Both the position numbers and the translations under genes were made by a program. Of a stretch of DNA of 64,000 nt, positions 53,012-61,839 are shown in pieces (position 1 is the first letter of the stretch; each line of letters starts with the position of its first letter). Location of the stretch: the NCBI GenBank assembly GCA_035713725.1, contig DASTMZ010000200.1, positions 4,797 to 68,796 of the forward strand. Reading direction: 5' to 3'. The notes beneath the pieces were generated by a model. That model ran no database searches. It was not told the DNA's origin and saw only the letters and a program-made list of their open reading frames with translations. The stretch is from DASQPR01 sp035713725 (lineage in GTDB: Bacteria > Actinomycetota > Actinomycetes > Mycobacteriales > Micromonosporaceae).

Positions 53012-53860
53012 TCAGCCGGCGAACGTGTGCAGCGGCACGCCGGGTACGTCCACCGTGACGCGGTAGAGCGACCCGGCCTCCGGCTCTGCGTCGGCCGGCA
53101 AGTATTCGCGCGACGTCGTGATGTAGAGGCTGCGGAGGTCATCGCCGCCGAGCGCGACGGCGGTCGGCTTCGACACCGGGAGCCGGACGACGGCGTCCTC
53201 GCGTCCGTCGGGCGAATAGCGGCGCACCGCACCACCGTTGTAGAGCGCCACCCATACGTACCCGTCGGCGTCGACGGTGAGACCGTCGGGGTGGCCGTGG
53301 TCGACGGGGATCGCGATGAGCGGCCGCCGGCCGGTGAGCCCGGTGGTCTCGTCGTAGTCGAAGACGTCGACGCGACCGGTCGGAGTGTCGATGTAATACG
53401 CGCAACCGCCGTCCGGACTCCACGCGAGCCCGTTCGAGATCGTGATGCCGGTCTCCACCACCGAGACCCTTAGGTCGGTGTCAAGCCGGTAAAGCATCGC
53501 GGCGCCGGGTGTTTGGCTCATCGATCCGCAGTAGAACCGGCCGTGCGGGTCGCACGCCCCCTCGTTCATCCGCAGCGGACCGGGTGGCCAGAGATTGCCA
53601 AGCCGGCGCATGCCGCCGTCCGGGTCGATCAGCGCGAAGCCTCGCGTGATGCCGGCGACCATCCCGCCGCCGGAGCGTGCGCGGATCGCCGCCGCGACGG
53701 TATCCAGGTGGGTACGCGTGACCCGGCCGGACGCCGCGTCCAGAGCCAGCATGTCGCCGGCGAACATGTCCACCCATCGCAGTCCGCCCCAGGACGGGTG
53801 CCATGCAGGGCCTTCGGCGTGATATGCGATCGGCCCGGTGACTTGTTCCAGATCCGCCAC
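53012..53860 (-). CDS. SMP-30/gluconolactonase family hydrolase
   Basis: The 282-residue six-bladed propeller has the metal ligands in GPAWHPSWGGLRWVDM (Glu before it), RMNEGACDPHGRFYCGSM (Asn), and ISNGLAWSPDGGCAYYIDT (Asn and Asp). Such enzymes open sugar lactones with a calcium or zinc ion. GTG at 53860 has GAGGAG upstream. It is divergent from the TrmB-like regulator, which may control it. Confidence 0.9.
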   Translation of the reverse strand: MADLEQVTGPIAYHAEGPAWHPSWGGLRWVDMFAGDMLALDAASGRVTRTHLDTVAAAIRARSGGGMVAGITRGFALIDPDGGMRRLGNLWPPGPLRMNEGACDPHGRFYCGSMSQTPGAAMLYRLDTDLRVSVVETGITISNGLAWSPDGGCAYYIDTPTGRVDVFDYDETTGLTGRRPLIAIPVDHGHPDGLTVDADGYVWVALYNGGAVRRYSPDGREDAVVRLPVSKPTAVALGGDDLRSLYITTSREYLPADAEPEAGSLYRVTVDVPGVPLHTFAG

Positions 53861-54195
53861 GGCTGCTCCTCGACTCTTCAGCGGTCAGCATCGCGAGCCT
53901 ACGGCCGCGGAGCGGATCCGTGGTGGCTTCAGGCATCGAAGAATCGGTCCATCCGCAGCGTGTCGGGCCGCGTGGTGGGACTATGCACGCGATGTGCGTC
54001 GGATGTGCGCCAAACCGTTGACCGTGACGGTCCGAGTGGGCAGAGTCACTTGTGGACGAAGTCATGACTCCGCCATGCACGATCGGTGGAGCAAGACTCG
54101 GCTCGCCGGGTGGCTCCCGCGCAGGCAGCCCGGCCAGTCACGTAGCGGCGTGCCGATCGGGTCGGCTGGCCGCGCGTAGCGCTGGCCCGCGTGCG
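53861..54195. other. divergent intergenic region, lactonase / TrmB-like regulator
   Basis: In this 335-base gap TTGACC (54018-54023) stands 17 bases before CAGAGT (54041-54046) as a possible promoter toward the regulator. GACCGTGACGGTC at 54020-54032, a palindrome with 6-base arms, overlaps its -35 and could be an operator. No gene was found. Confidence 0.4.
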
Positions 54196-55266
54196 ATGGC
54201 CATCCGGCGATGTCGACCGGAGGGGGCCACCACGCTCGAATCGACCGGTCTCGCGCCCGCCGAGGCGCTGGCCTACCGCACGCTCCTCCGTTCCCCGGCG
54301 GCCTCCGCCCGCGATCTCGCCGGCCGCCTCGGCATGTCCGTCCTCGACGCGCGGACCGCACTGCACGGTCTGGAGGCAAAGGGGCTCATCGGTCGCGTGC
54401 CCGGCGCCGCGCAGCGGTTCCGCGTGGCCGCGCCGCCCGACGAGGCGTTTCGACCGCTCATCCGGCGCCGTCGCGCCGATCTGCGCGCCATGCGGTCGGA
54501 TGTGGACGCGCTGGCCGAGGAGTATCGATCCGGCCGGTCCGCCCGATCGGGCGAGCGGATCGAGATGCTCGCCGGCGACGTGGCGGCGCATGTCGCCCGG
54601 TTGGTCGCTGGCGCGAGCGCGGACGTGTGCGCGCTCGTGACCAACGCCACGCAGGCGTTGCCCGCGATCGGGCGCGGCCGGCTCGGCGGCGGCGTGGTGG
54701 AGCGCACCGTCTACCCACGGTCCGCGCTCGGCCGGCCCGACGACCGGCGGGAGATCGAGGCCGCGATCCGGGGTGGTGCGCAGATCAGAGTCACCGATCG
54801 GCCGCCGTTTGCGATGCTCGTCGTGGACCGGTCCCTGGTGCTGGTGTCCACCACGTCGGTCGCGACGCATCGACTGGGAGGTCGAAATGGAGAGCCGGCG
54901 GTCGCGAACGTTGCGGCCGTCGACGTGGTCGGCGGCGACGCGGTGCCCGGCGCCGTAGTCGTGCACCCGGGTGGCTTGCAGGATTCGCTTGTCGCGATAT
55001 TCGACCGGACCTGGGCGACTGCGGAACCGGTGCGCGTGACCGCCGGCGGCCTGGCTTGTGGCGACCCGTCGGTGACCGTACCCTGCCCGGACGATCTGCG
55101 GCTGCTGACCCTGCTCCTGGACGGACTCACCGACGAGGCCATCGCGACGAAGCTCGACCTCGGGACCCGGACCGTGCAACGGCGGGTTCGCGAGCTCATC
55201 GAGTCGGCCGGTGTGCGTACCCGTCTGCAGTTGATCTGGCAAGCGACGCGGCGCGGCTGGATCTGA
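54196..55266 (+). CDS. TrmB-like / LuxR-type transcriptional regulator
   Basis: About 356 residues. The N-terminus has a TrmB-type winged helix (ESTGLAPAEALAYRTLLRSPAASARDLAGRLGMSVLDARTALHGLEAKGLI, about 14-65). The middle (about 120-265) resembles the sugar- or ligand-binding/PLD-like part of TrmB proteins. The C-terminus has a second helix-turn-helix of LuxR type (LLDGLTDEAIATKLDLGTRTVQRRVREL). This N-TrmB/C-LuxR plan is common in actinomycetes. ATG at 54196 lacks a good ribosome-binding site; the frame runs upstream to 54052. Confidence 0.82.
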   Translation: MAIRRCRPEGATTLESTGLAPAEALAYRTLLRSPAASARDLAGRLGMSVLDARTALHGLEAKGLIGRVPGAAQRFRVAAPPDEAFRPLIRRRRADLRAMRSDVDALAEEYRSGRSARSGERIEMLAGDVAAHVARLVAGASADVCALVTNATQALPAIGRGRLGGGVVERTVYPRSALGRPDDRREIEAAIRGGAQIRVTDRPPFAMLVVDRSLVLVSTTSVATHRLGGRNGEPAVANVAAVDVVGGDAVPGAVVVHPGGLQDSLVAIFDRTWATAEPVRVTAGGLACGDPSVTVPCPDDLRLLTLLLDGLTDEAIATKLDLGTRTVQRRVRELIESAGVRTRLQLIWQATRRGWI

Positions 55267-55288
55267 CCCGCGGCGGTGGTCTCACGCC

Positions 55289-55317
55289 GGAGGCCCGGGC
55301 TGGCGGCCCGGGCCTCC
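55289..55317. terminator. bidirectional hairpin terminator
   Basis: Perfect 12-base arms (55289-55300 with 55306-55317) enclose a 5-base loop. It lies between the convergent ends of the TrmB-like gene and the sedolisin gene. Confidence 0.85.
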
Positions 55318-55351
55318 TGATCTGACGCGAACCTCAGACCGTCACGTCAAC

Positions 55352-58300
55352 TCAGTCCTTCAGCAAGGCGAAGTTGACGGTCGTGGTCTCGAGTTTCTTG
55401 ATCTTCGCGGTCTTCACTTGCGGCTGGAATCCGTCCTTCGCGCAGATGATCTGCAACGGGTTGTTCCGGACGTCCAACCACAGCGCGTAGTTGCCGTTCG
55501 CGTCGGTCTTGAGCGTGTAGTGCGTCGCCCACGTGTTGATCTGGATCGTCGCACCAGCGATCGGACCGTTCGGTCCGGTCACCGTGCCGGTGATCTTGCC
55601 CCATGTCTTCGGCGGGTTGACCGTCATCGACACGGGGATCGTCGGCACCGAATACGGCGTGTCCGTACTGACCCCGACGCCGGCCGTGTACGTGCCGGGC
55701 TGTGTCACGTCCGGAACGTTGGAGTCGACCGTCACGGTGACCGTGGCGCTTGCCCCCGGTGCGAGAGTCAGCGTCGTCGTGCTGAGCGACAGCCAACTCA
55801 CGTCCGTGGTCTCGCCACAATCCACGTTGCCTGGCAGCACTTCGGCGCTCGCCATCGGCGGGACGCCCAGGCCACCCGGGCTGCCACCGATCTTGTAGAA
55901 GCCGCACGTGCTACCGCCGCGGTAGAGCGTGTTGTTCGAATTCGGCAACGTCGACCATGAGTCGCTTGCCGGGTCGTACGCGAAGCCCTGGTTCGTGATC
56001 ACCGCGTTGTTCTGGGTGACACCACCAGAGACCAGCAGCATGCCTTCGGCCGCGGTGTAGCCCGAGGCCCACAGGTCGATCGGCAGATCGGCCTTCTGGG
56101 ACCAGGTGTTCGAGCCGGGGTCGTAGGCATACGTGTGCACGAGCGTGCCGGTGTCAGTGGTGCCGCCAGCACAGTAGAGCGTGCCGGCGATCGCGCCACA
56201 GGACTCCCAGCTAACCGCCTCCGGGTAGTCCGCGGCCGGGCTCCACGAGTCCGTCGCCGGGTCGTAGACGTTGACGTCGGTCACGCCGCAGGAGAACGCG
56301 GAGCAGCCACCGACCACGTACATCTTGCCGCCGAGAACGGCCACACCGGAGCCCGCGAACGGGTCAGGGTTGGTCGCCGCGGTCGACCATGTGTCGGTCG
56401 ACGGGTCGTAGACCTCGGTCTTGCCGTCGGGGTTGCCGTCGCCGCCCCAACCGCCGGACGCGTAGATCTTCCCGTTCAGAACGGCCATCGCCGGCTTCTC
56501 GCGGGTGTCCGTGGCGCTCGACAGCGGCGACCAGCTACCCGAGTCGGGGTCGTAGACGTACAGCGATGATTCGTCGCCGCCGCCGTCGTACCCGAACGCG
56601 GAATAGATCTTGCCGCCGAACGAGACCACGCCGTTGTCCTGGATCGTCACCGGATAGTTGGCGATCGCGGTCCACGGCGCGTCGGCCGGTGTCGTGTCGC
56701 TAGGTGCGGCACCGGTCGCCGTACGGATCGAGCCGTTCTTGTTGTGTAGCGATAGCGGCGAGTAGGCGCCCTTCACGCGGTGGATCTGCGCACCTGGCTG
56801 GGCGAGCAGCGTGAAGCCACCGGGCTGTTCACCGAGGGTGACATTGGCCGGCGCACCGCCGGTGTTCTTGACGGTGACGAGTTGCGTCGCCGCCGCCTGC
56901 CACTTCACGGTCTTGTCGATGCTGGTCGGCGTGATCTTGATCTTTCCGGCCGCGAGCGTGAAGGACGCCTTCGTCACGAAGTTCGCCGCCACGTTCACCG
57001 ACTTTGTCTTGGCGACGTAGTGGCCCTTGGCCGCGGTGAAGTTGTGCTTGCCGGACAGCGACGAGAACATCCAGTAGAAGCCGTCGTCCAGGTTCGGGTC
57101 GTTCGGCGTCGCGGACGTGATCGCTGACTCGGTCGGCTTGTCGTTGCTGGTGACCGTCGCACCGACGATGCCATTGCCGGTGTTGCCGTCGGACACCGTA
57201 CCCGCGACGAGCCCGCCCGAGATCGGGTTGCAGGACCGGCTGCCGAGGAACACGTTGTCGACCTCCCACCACCAGGCCCACGTACCGGTGTAGTGGAACC
57301 GCACCTGTACGGCGGACTGGCCGGCGGCCATCGGCAACGGGATGTCGACGTGCGCCGGACCACGGAAGTCGGAGCCGTCGTGGTTCCAGACGTTCGTCCA
57401 CGACCCTCCGCCGTTGGTCGACACGTCAACCTCGGCGACCGAGCCGAGGTCGTGGTAGTCCGTGTCGAACGCGAGGTCCGGGTTCGCCGCGCCGGTGAAG
57501 TTTGTCGGCGGGGAGACCAGGAACGTGTCCTCAGTGTTGCCGATGCCGAGGAAGTCGCTGTCGATGATGGCGAATCCGCCGGTGCCGCCGGTCAGGTTGC
57601 CCCGCGGGTGCGGATCATCGAATTCCCAGCCACCGACCGCGGTGTTGTTCACCACGGTCCAGCCGGCCGGCGTGGTCGTCCCGTCGAACGTCTGGGTCGA
57701 GCCGACGTTGGAGACCGTGTACCCGGGTGCGATGCAACTGTTCGCATCGACCGGCACGCTGACGTTGACGTTCGTGTCCGACGTACCGACCGTGACCATC
57801 TGCGTCACCTGCTGGTATCCCGGATAGTTCGCGGACACGTGCAGCGTGAACGTCTGTCCTTGCGGCAGCGTCAAGCTGTAGTGCCCGGTAAACGGATCGG
57901 TGTAGACCGGTCCGCCCGGAACGCCGTCGGCCGTGATCGTCGCGTAGAGCGGCCAGTTATGGCCGGAGCCGTCGGTGACCGTACCGGACACCGTCGACGA
58001 GGCCACCGGATCGAGCGCGAAGTTCTCGGTGACCGAACCGCCGTCGGTGACGGTGACACCGGTCAGCGTCTTGCTCGCGAAGCCGAACGCGGCCGCGGTC
58101 ACGTCGTACGTGCCGACCGGCACCGAGACGGTGTAGTGGCCGGACGCGTCGGTGGTGGCCACCGAATCGTCCAGGCTCACCGTTGCGCCGGCGATCCCGG
58201 CGTTCGTCGCCGAGTTCGTGACGGTACCGGTCACGGTGCCGTGCGGGCCGGTGGTGAACGCCGACAAACCGTTGGGCGTGCCGAGTCCGGTCGGACCGTC

Positions 58301-59539
58301 ATAGCCGGTACCCGCGGTGCAGAGGTACGACGGCGAGCACGAACCGTTGTTGCCGGCCGTCACGTCGTTCAGCCCGGACGTGTGCGCGTACGGGTAGCTT
58401 GACGGGTACGTACCGGACACCGGCGTACCCGAGTCTGCGAACACGCTCGCGATGATCGGCGACGACGCGCTGGTGCCGCCGAACACGTTCCAGCCGCCAA
58501 GCTGGAAGGAGTCGTAGACGGCGACGCCGGTCAACGGGTCGGCAACCGCCGACACGTCGGCCACCGTGCGCATCGAGCATCCGGAGTCGGTCTGCCACGC
58601 CGGCTTCGCCTCGAAAACGGAGCAACCGCTGCCCGGGCCACCGAACGAGTTGTTCCATACCGACTCGGACCAGCCACGCGAGCTGGTGTCGCGCACGAGG
58701 CTGGTGCCACCGACGGAGGTCACGTACTGCGACGCGGCCGGGTACGACACGCCGAACTCGTCGTCACCACTGGACGCGACAACCGCGACACCGGGGTGGT
58801 TGTAGTGCGGATCGCCGTCGGTGACTTCGGACGGGTCCTCGCCACTGCCCGGCGTGGAGGTGTAGGACGAGCCGTAGCTGTTCGACACGTACTTCGCGCC
58901 GAGCGCGACGGCCTCGTCCACCGCGGCCTGCAGGTTGTCGTTGAAGTTGTCGTCGGACTCGACGAGCAGGATGTGCGCGGCGGGCGCGATCGCGGACACC
59001 ATGTCCACGTCGAGCGAGATCTCGCCGGCCCAGCCCGCGTCCGGCGGCGGGTAGTTCGTGCCGCCGCGCTGGTCGACCTTCCGGAAGCAACCGTTGGCCG
59101 TGGTGCATTCCGGCAACCCGAACTGCGCCCGGTAGACGCCAAGGTCGGCTTCGGCGTTCGGGTCGTCGAATGCGTCGACGATCGCGACCGTCTGGCCGGC
59201 ACCGCCGTTGGCCGGAATGTTGTACGCGCTCGTGAGGTCGGCCGGCCCGAAGCCGGAGACCGTCGCGTGCGGCTGGATGCCCTGGTGGGCCGTGACATCG
59301 ACGCGCCGCAGCGAGAAGCACTGTGCCTTCGCCTTGGTCGGTCGCGCACACAGCGGGACGGTATTGGTCTGTTTTGTGACGCTCGGCTTCTTCGCGGCGC
59401 TGGCCGCTGGCGCGGCCTTGGCCTGGCCGGCGGTGCTCGCCGAGGCCGGGCTGGCCATGCTGAGCGTGACCAGCGCAGCCGCCGCGACCACCGCGACAAG
59501 CCTTCGTCGTGGGGTTGGTGCTGTCCGGGGTAGGTGCAT
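55352..59539 (-). CDS. secreted S53 (sedolisin) peptidase with CarboxypepD_reg-like, Kelch and C-terminal repeat domains
   Basis: The 1395-residue secreted protein has a signal peptide (about 1-35, ending ASPASAS). The S53 catalytic domain spans about 95-420, with Glu173 and Asp177 (GEISLDVDM), Asp260 in SSGDDEFG, and the nucleophile Ser357 in GGTSASSP, so all catalytic residues are present. It lacks the large activation prodomain usual in sedolisins. Then follow carboxypeptidase regulatory-like beta domains (about 430, 505 and 770), a jelly-roll-like segment (about 600-760), Kelch repeats (about 970-1210; YDPDSGSW, YDPSTDTW, YDPATDSW, YDPGSNTW, YDPASDSW) and a terminal regulatory-like domain. 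It likely degrades extracellular protein at low pH. ATG 59539 has GGAAGGACC. Confidence 0.92.
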   Translation of the reverse strand: MHLPRTAPTPRRRLVAVVAAAALVTLSMASPASASTAGQAKAAPAASAAKKPSVTKQTNTVPLCARPTKAKAQCFSLRRVDVTAHQGIQPHATVSGFGPADLTSAYNIPANGGAGQTVAIVDAFDDPNAEADLGVYRAQFGLPECTTANGCFRKVDQRGGTNYPPPDAGWAGEISLDVDMVSAIAPAAHILLVESDDNFNDNLQAAVDEAVALGAKYVSNSYGSSYTSTPGSGEDPSEVTDGDPHYNHPGVAVVASSGDDEFGVSYPAASQYVTSVGGTSLVRDTSSRGWSESVWNNSFGGPGSGCSVFEAKPAWQTDSGCSMRTVADVSAVADPLTGVAVYDSFQLGGWNVFGGTSASSPIIASVFADSGTPVSGTYPSSYPYAHTSGLNDVTAGNNGSCSPSYLCTAGTGYDGPTGLGTPNGLSAFTTGPHGTVTGTVTNSATNAGIAGATVSLDDSVATTDASGHYTVSVPVGTYDVTAAAFGFASKTLTGVTVTDGGSVTENFALDPVASSTVSGTVTDGSGHNWPLYATITADGVPGGPVYTDPFTGHYSLTLPQGQTFTLHVSANYPGYQQVTQMVTVGTSDTNVNVSVPVDANSCIAPGYTVSNVGSTQTFDGTTTPAGWTVVNNTAVGGWEFDDPHPRGNLTGGTGGFAIIDSDFLGIGNTEDTFLVSPPTNFTGAANPDLAFDTDYHDLGSVAEVDVSTNGGGSWTNVWNHDGSDFRGPAHVDIPLPMAAGQSAVQVRFHYTGTWAWWWEVDNVFLGSRSCNPISGGLVAGTVSDGNTGNGIVGATVTSNDKPTESAITSATPNDPNLDDGFYWMFSSLSGKHNFTAAKGHYVAKTKSVNVAANFVTKASFTLAAGKIKITPTSIDKTVKWQAAATQLVTVKNTGGAPANVTLGEQPGGFTLLAQPGAQIHRVKGAYSPLSLHNKNGSIRTATGAAPSDTTPADAPWTAIANYPVTIQDNGVVSFGGKIYSAFGYDGGGDESSLYVYDPDSGSWSPLSSATDTREKPAMAVLNGKIYASGGWGGDGNPDGKTEVYDPSTDTWSTAATNPDPFAGSGVAVLGGKMYVVGGCSAFSCGVTDVNVYDPATDSWSPAADYPEAVSWESCGAIAGTLYCAGGTTDTGTLVHTYAYDPGSNTWSQKADLPIDLWASGYTAAEGMLLVSGGVTQNNAVITNQGFAYDPASDSWSTLPNSNNTLYRGGSTCGFYKIGGSPGGLGVPPMASAEVLPGNVDCGETTDVSWLSLSTTTLTLAPGASATVTVTVDSNVPDVTQPGTYTAGVGVSTDTPYSVPTIPVSMTVNPPKTWGKITGTVTGPNGPIAGATIQINTWATHYTLKTDANGNYALWLDVRNNPLQIICAKDGFQPQVKTAKIKKLETTTVNFALLKD

Positions 59540-59892
59540 GGAGGTCCTTCCACAGGCACGAACCGGTGGCTCGCAGAGCCCCCGATTGCGATCCGATCGG
59601 ATCCACTGTGGGTACCGTTGTGACTACGGACCACGCATGTCAATGGATCTATCTTGGCGGGATCCCGCCGCGTCGTATTTCCGCCAACCCACGTCGCCGA
59701 CGCACCGTGCGTCACGGTCCCGGGTGCTGCTCATCAGCGCTGATCGTCCGTTGTCGATGGGCAATCGCGGGCGCGCAACTCGCGCGTCAGGTTGGTATGT
59801 GTCGGCGCCGTCGGCGGCGTTGTCTCGCAGCGCCACAGCTTTCGCGGTACGCGTGACCGCCAGCACCGGGCGGCGAGTCGGCGGCCGGTCGA
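59540..59892. other. intergenic region upstream of the sedolisin gene
   Basis: This 353-base gap holds the likely sedolisin promoter (TTGACA at 59643-59638, AACGGT at 59619-59614, 18 bases apart, minus strand) and the palindrome at 59590-59603. Nothing else was recognised. Confidence 0.4.
59590..59603. promoter_or_regulatory. perfect palindrome upstream of the sedolisin gene
   Basis: GATCCGATCGGATC reads the same on both strands. It lies about 50 bases before the sedolisin ATG (minus strand) and just downstream of the candidate -10 (59619-59614). TTGACA (59643-59638) lies 18 bases before that -10. The placement suggests an operator; the binding protein is unknown. Confidence 0.45.
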
Positions 59893-60891
59893 TCAGATCC
59901 GCAGCGGCAGGCCGGCGGCCTCGTAGGCCGCGTCGACGAGTGTCATCGTCGCAATCGAGTCGGACGGCGGCGTAAGGTTCGTCGGTTCGCCGCGCACCGC
60001 CGCCACGAACGCACGCAACTGATGCGTGTACGTCGCCTCGCCGATCGACTTCTCGTGCCGTCGCGAGTTGCTCACCCGTACCGTGATGCGGTGGAAGAAC
60101 TGCGGCGCGACGAAGTTCAGCACGGACAGCGTGCCGCGCTCACCGGTCACCCGCACCGCGATCCGCAGGAGGTTCGTCGACCACATTGAGGTCCGGACGA
60201 CTCCGGTCGCGCCGTTCGGGTAGGCCAGCGTGACTGTCATCGCGCGATCGATGCGGGAGTCCCGGCGAAGCAGTCGGGCGCGCGCGCCGGCGACGACCGG
60301 CTCGCCAGGGCCGAGCAGACGGGCCGCGTGCATTGCGTAGCAGCCGGTGTCCATCATCGCGCCGCCAGCGAGGTCGTACTGATATCGGATGTCGGAGAAC
60401 CGCGGCAGCGGGATGCACATGGTGGTTTCGACCGACCCGACGGCGCCGAGGTCGGTGTCGACGATCTCGCGCATACGGGCGGCGAGCGGATGGTAGCGGT
60501 AGTGGAACGCCTCCATGACGGTCACCGCATGTCCTGTCCGTCGGCGTGCGTCTACCGCGTCGGCGATCTCCCGGGCCTGTGCGGCGTTGGACGTAAACGG
60601 CTTCTCGCAGAGCACATGTTTGCCGGACGCGATCGCCTCGAGCACCCAGGGCGCGTGCAGACCGTTGGGCAGCGGTATGTAGACGGCGTCGATGTCCGGA
60701 TCGGTGACCACCGCCGCGTAATCGTCGAGAACCCGGGCGATCCCGTGCCGAGCCGCGAACGCCGCCGCGCGCTCGCGGTCCCGCGCCGCCACCGCGGTCA
60801 CCGTCATGCCGTCGACCTGACGGGCCGGCGCGATCAGCGCGGTCGGCGTGATGCGCGCCGCGCCGAGCACGCCGATCCTTACGTCGGTCAC
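59893..60891 (-). CDS. Gfo/Idh/MocA-family NAD(P)-dependent oxidoreductase
   Basis: The 332-residue enzyme has the N-terminal dinucleotide-binding start (VRIGVLGAARITP), LPNGLHAPWVLEAIASGKHVLCEKPFTSN with the family EKP motif (about 96), and the C-terminal alpha/beta domain. It acts on sugars or trans-dihydrodiols; the substrate is not known. GTG at 60891 has no strong ribosome-binding site. It may share a transcript with nothing else; its upstream neighbour is divergent. Confidence 0.9.
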   Translation of the reverse strand: MTDVRIGVLGAARITPTALIAPARQVDGMTVTAVAARDRERAAAFAARHGIARVLDDYAAVVTDPDIDAVYIPLPNGLHAPWVLEAIASGKHVLCEKPFTSNAAQAREIADAVDARRRTGHAVTVMEAFHYRYHPLAARMREIVDTDLGAVGSVETTMCIPLPRFSDIRYQYDLAGGAMMDTGCYAMHAARLLGPGEPVVAGARARLLRRDSRIDRAMTVTLAYPNGATGVVRTSMWSTNLLRIAVRVTGERGTLSVLNFVAPQFFHRITVRVSNSRRHEKSIGEATYTHQLRAFVAAVRGEPTNLTPPSDSIATMTLVDAAYEAAGLPLRI

Positions 60892-61005
60892 GTGGTCACC
60901 GTACGCCGCGAATCGTGGGTCATCCGGTGCGGCGGTCAGCCTGCACAGGCTGGCCGTTCATCCGATCGTGCGAAATGGACGGCGGACGACAATGGCGTCG
61001 TGCAC

Positions 61006-61605
61006 ATGCTCGAGATGGTGAGCCTGATCGTGTCGATTCTCGGCGGAGTCGCCGGGTTGATCGCCACGCTCGCCGGGTTGCGACGCAAACCGAACGCGGC
61101 GATGGCGGGCGGACCGAACGTGCCGGGCGTTGTCCCCGGTGCAGCGTTCGGTGCGCCGCAGCACCGGACGCCCGCGACCGCGGTCAACGAGCCACCGTCG
61201 GCACCACAGGGATCCGGATTCCAACCGGCGGTCGTGCAACCGCAGCCGTCGACGTACCAGCAGGGCCCGCCACCGTCGTACCAGCCGCAGCCGCAATACC
61301 CGTACCAGCCGCAGCCCCAACCCCAACCGCAGTACGCGTTTCAGCCGCAGCCGCAGCGGCAGCCGCCGCAGGTACCCCGGTCAAACGTGGTCGTCGCGTG
61401 GTGGTCGATATTCGTCGTGTATTTCGGCCTGCCCGCGGTGATCTACGCCTACCGGTCCCGGGACGCATATCGCCACGGCGACTACGTCACCGGCGATCGG
61501 GCGTTCAAGGTGTCCCGACGGTGGAGCACCGCGTCCTACATCGCGCTCGGCGCATACCTGATCTACTACATCGCGCTCGCCGCGTCGGGACACACGCCCT
61601 CCTAA
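61006..61605 (+). CDS. CD225/dispanin-like membrane protein with Pro/Gln-rich linker
   Basis: The 199-residue protein has a hydrophobic N-terminal helix (about 4-22), a Pro/Gln/Tyr-rich linker (about 55-125, YQPQPQYPYQPQPQ units), and a two-helix C-terminal unit (about 128-196) in which AYRHGDYVTGDRAFKVSRRWS links the helices. The linker/two-helix plan fits dispanins (CD225). Role unknown. Alternative starts are GTG 61000 and ATG 61015. Confidence 0.7.
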   Translation: MLEMVSLIVSILGGVAGLIATLAGLRRKPNAAMAGGPNVPGVVPGAAFGAPQHRTPATAVNEPPSAPQGSGFQPAVVQPQPSTYQQGPPPSYQPQPQYPYQPQPQPQPQYAFQPQPQRQPPQVPRSNVVVAWWSIFVVYFGLPAVIYAYRSRDAYRHGDYVTGDRAFKVSRRWSTASYIALGAYLIYYIALAASGHTPS

Positions 61606-61839
61606 TCCGCTCGCCGATCCGCGCGTCGCCAGTGAGTCAGTCGGTCGGCAGGGCGCTCCGCCCGCGCCCGCAAATAGCGCCACCCGCGTACAGCGGACGA
61701 CGAGTGACGCGTCGGTGAATGACCGGTGAATCCTCGGCGGAAGGGTCGCCGCAGTCTGGCGCCGCGACCGGCGCTCATGCATATCCTCCAGTCGCCTCGC
61801 CGCGAACCCCTCGCGCCGCGAGCTCGAGGAGAAACCCAC
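61606..61839. other. intergenic region before efeO
   Basis: A 234-base gap. AGGAGA at 61827-61832 is the efeO ribosome-binding site. No Fur/DtxR-type palindrome or promoter was recognised with confidence. Confidence 0.3.
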
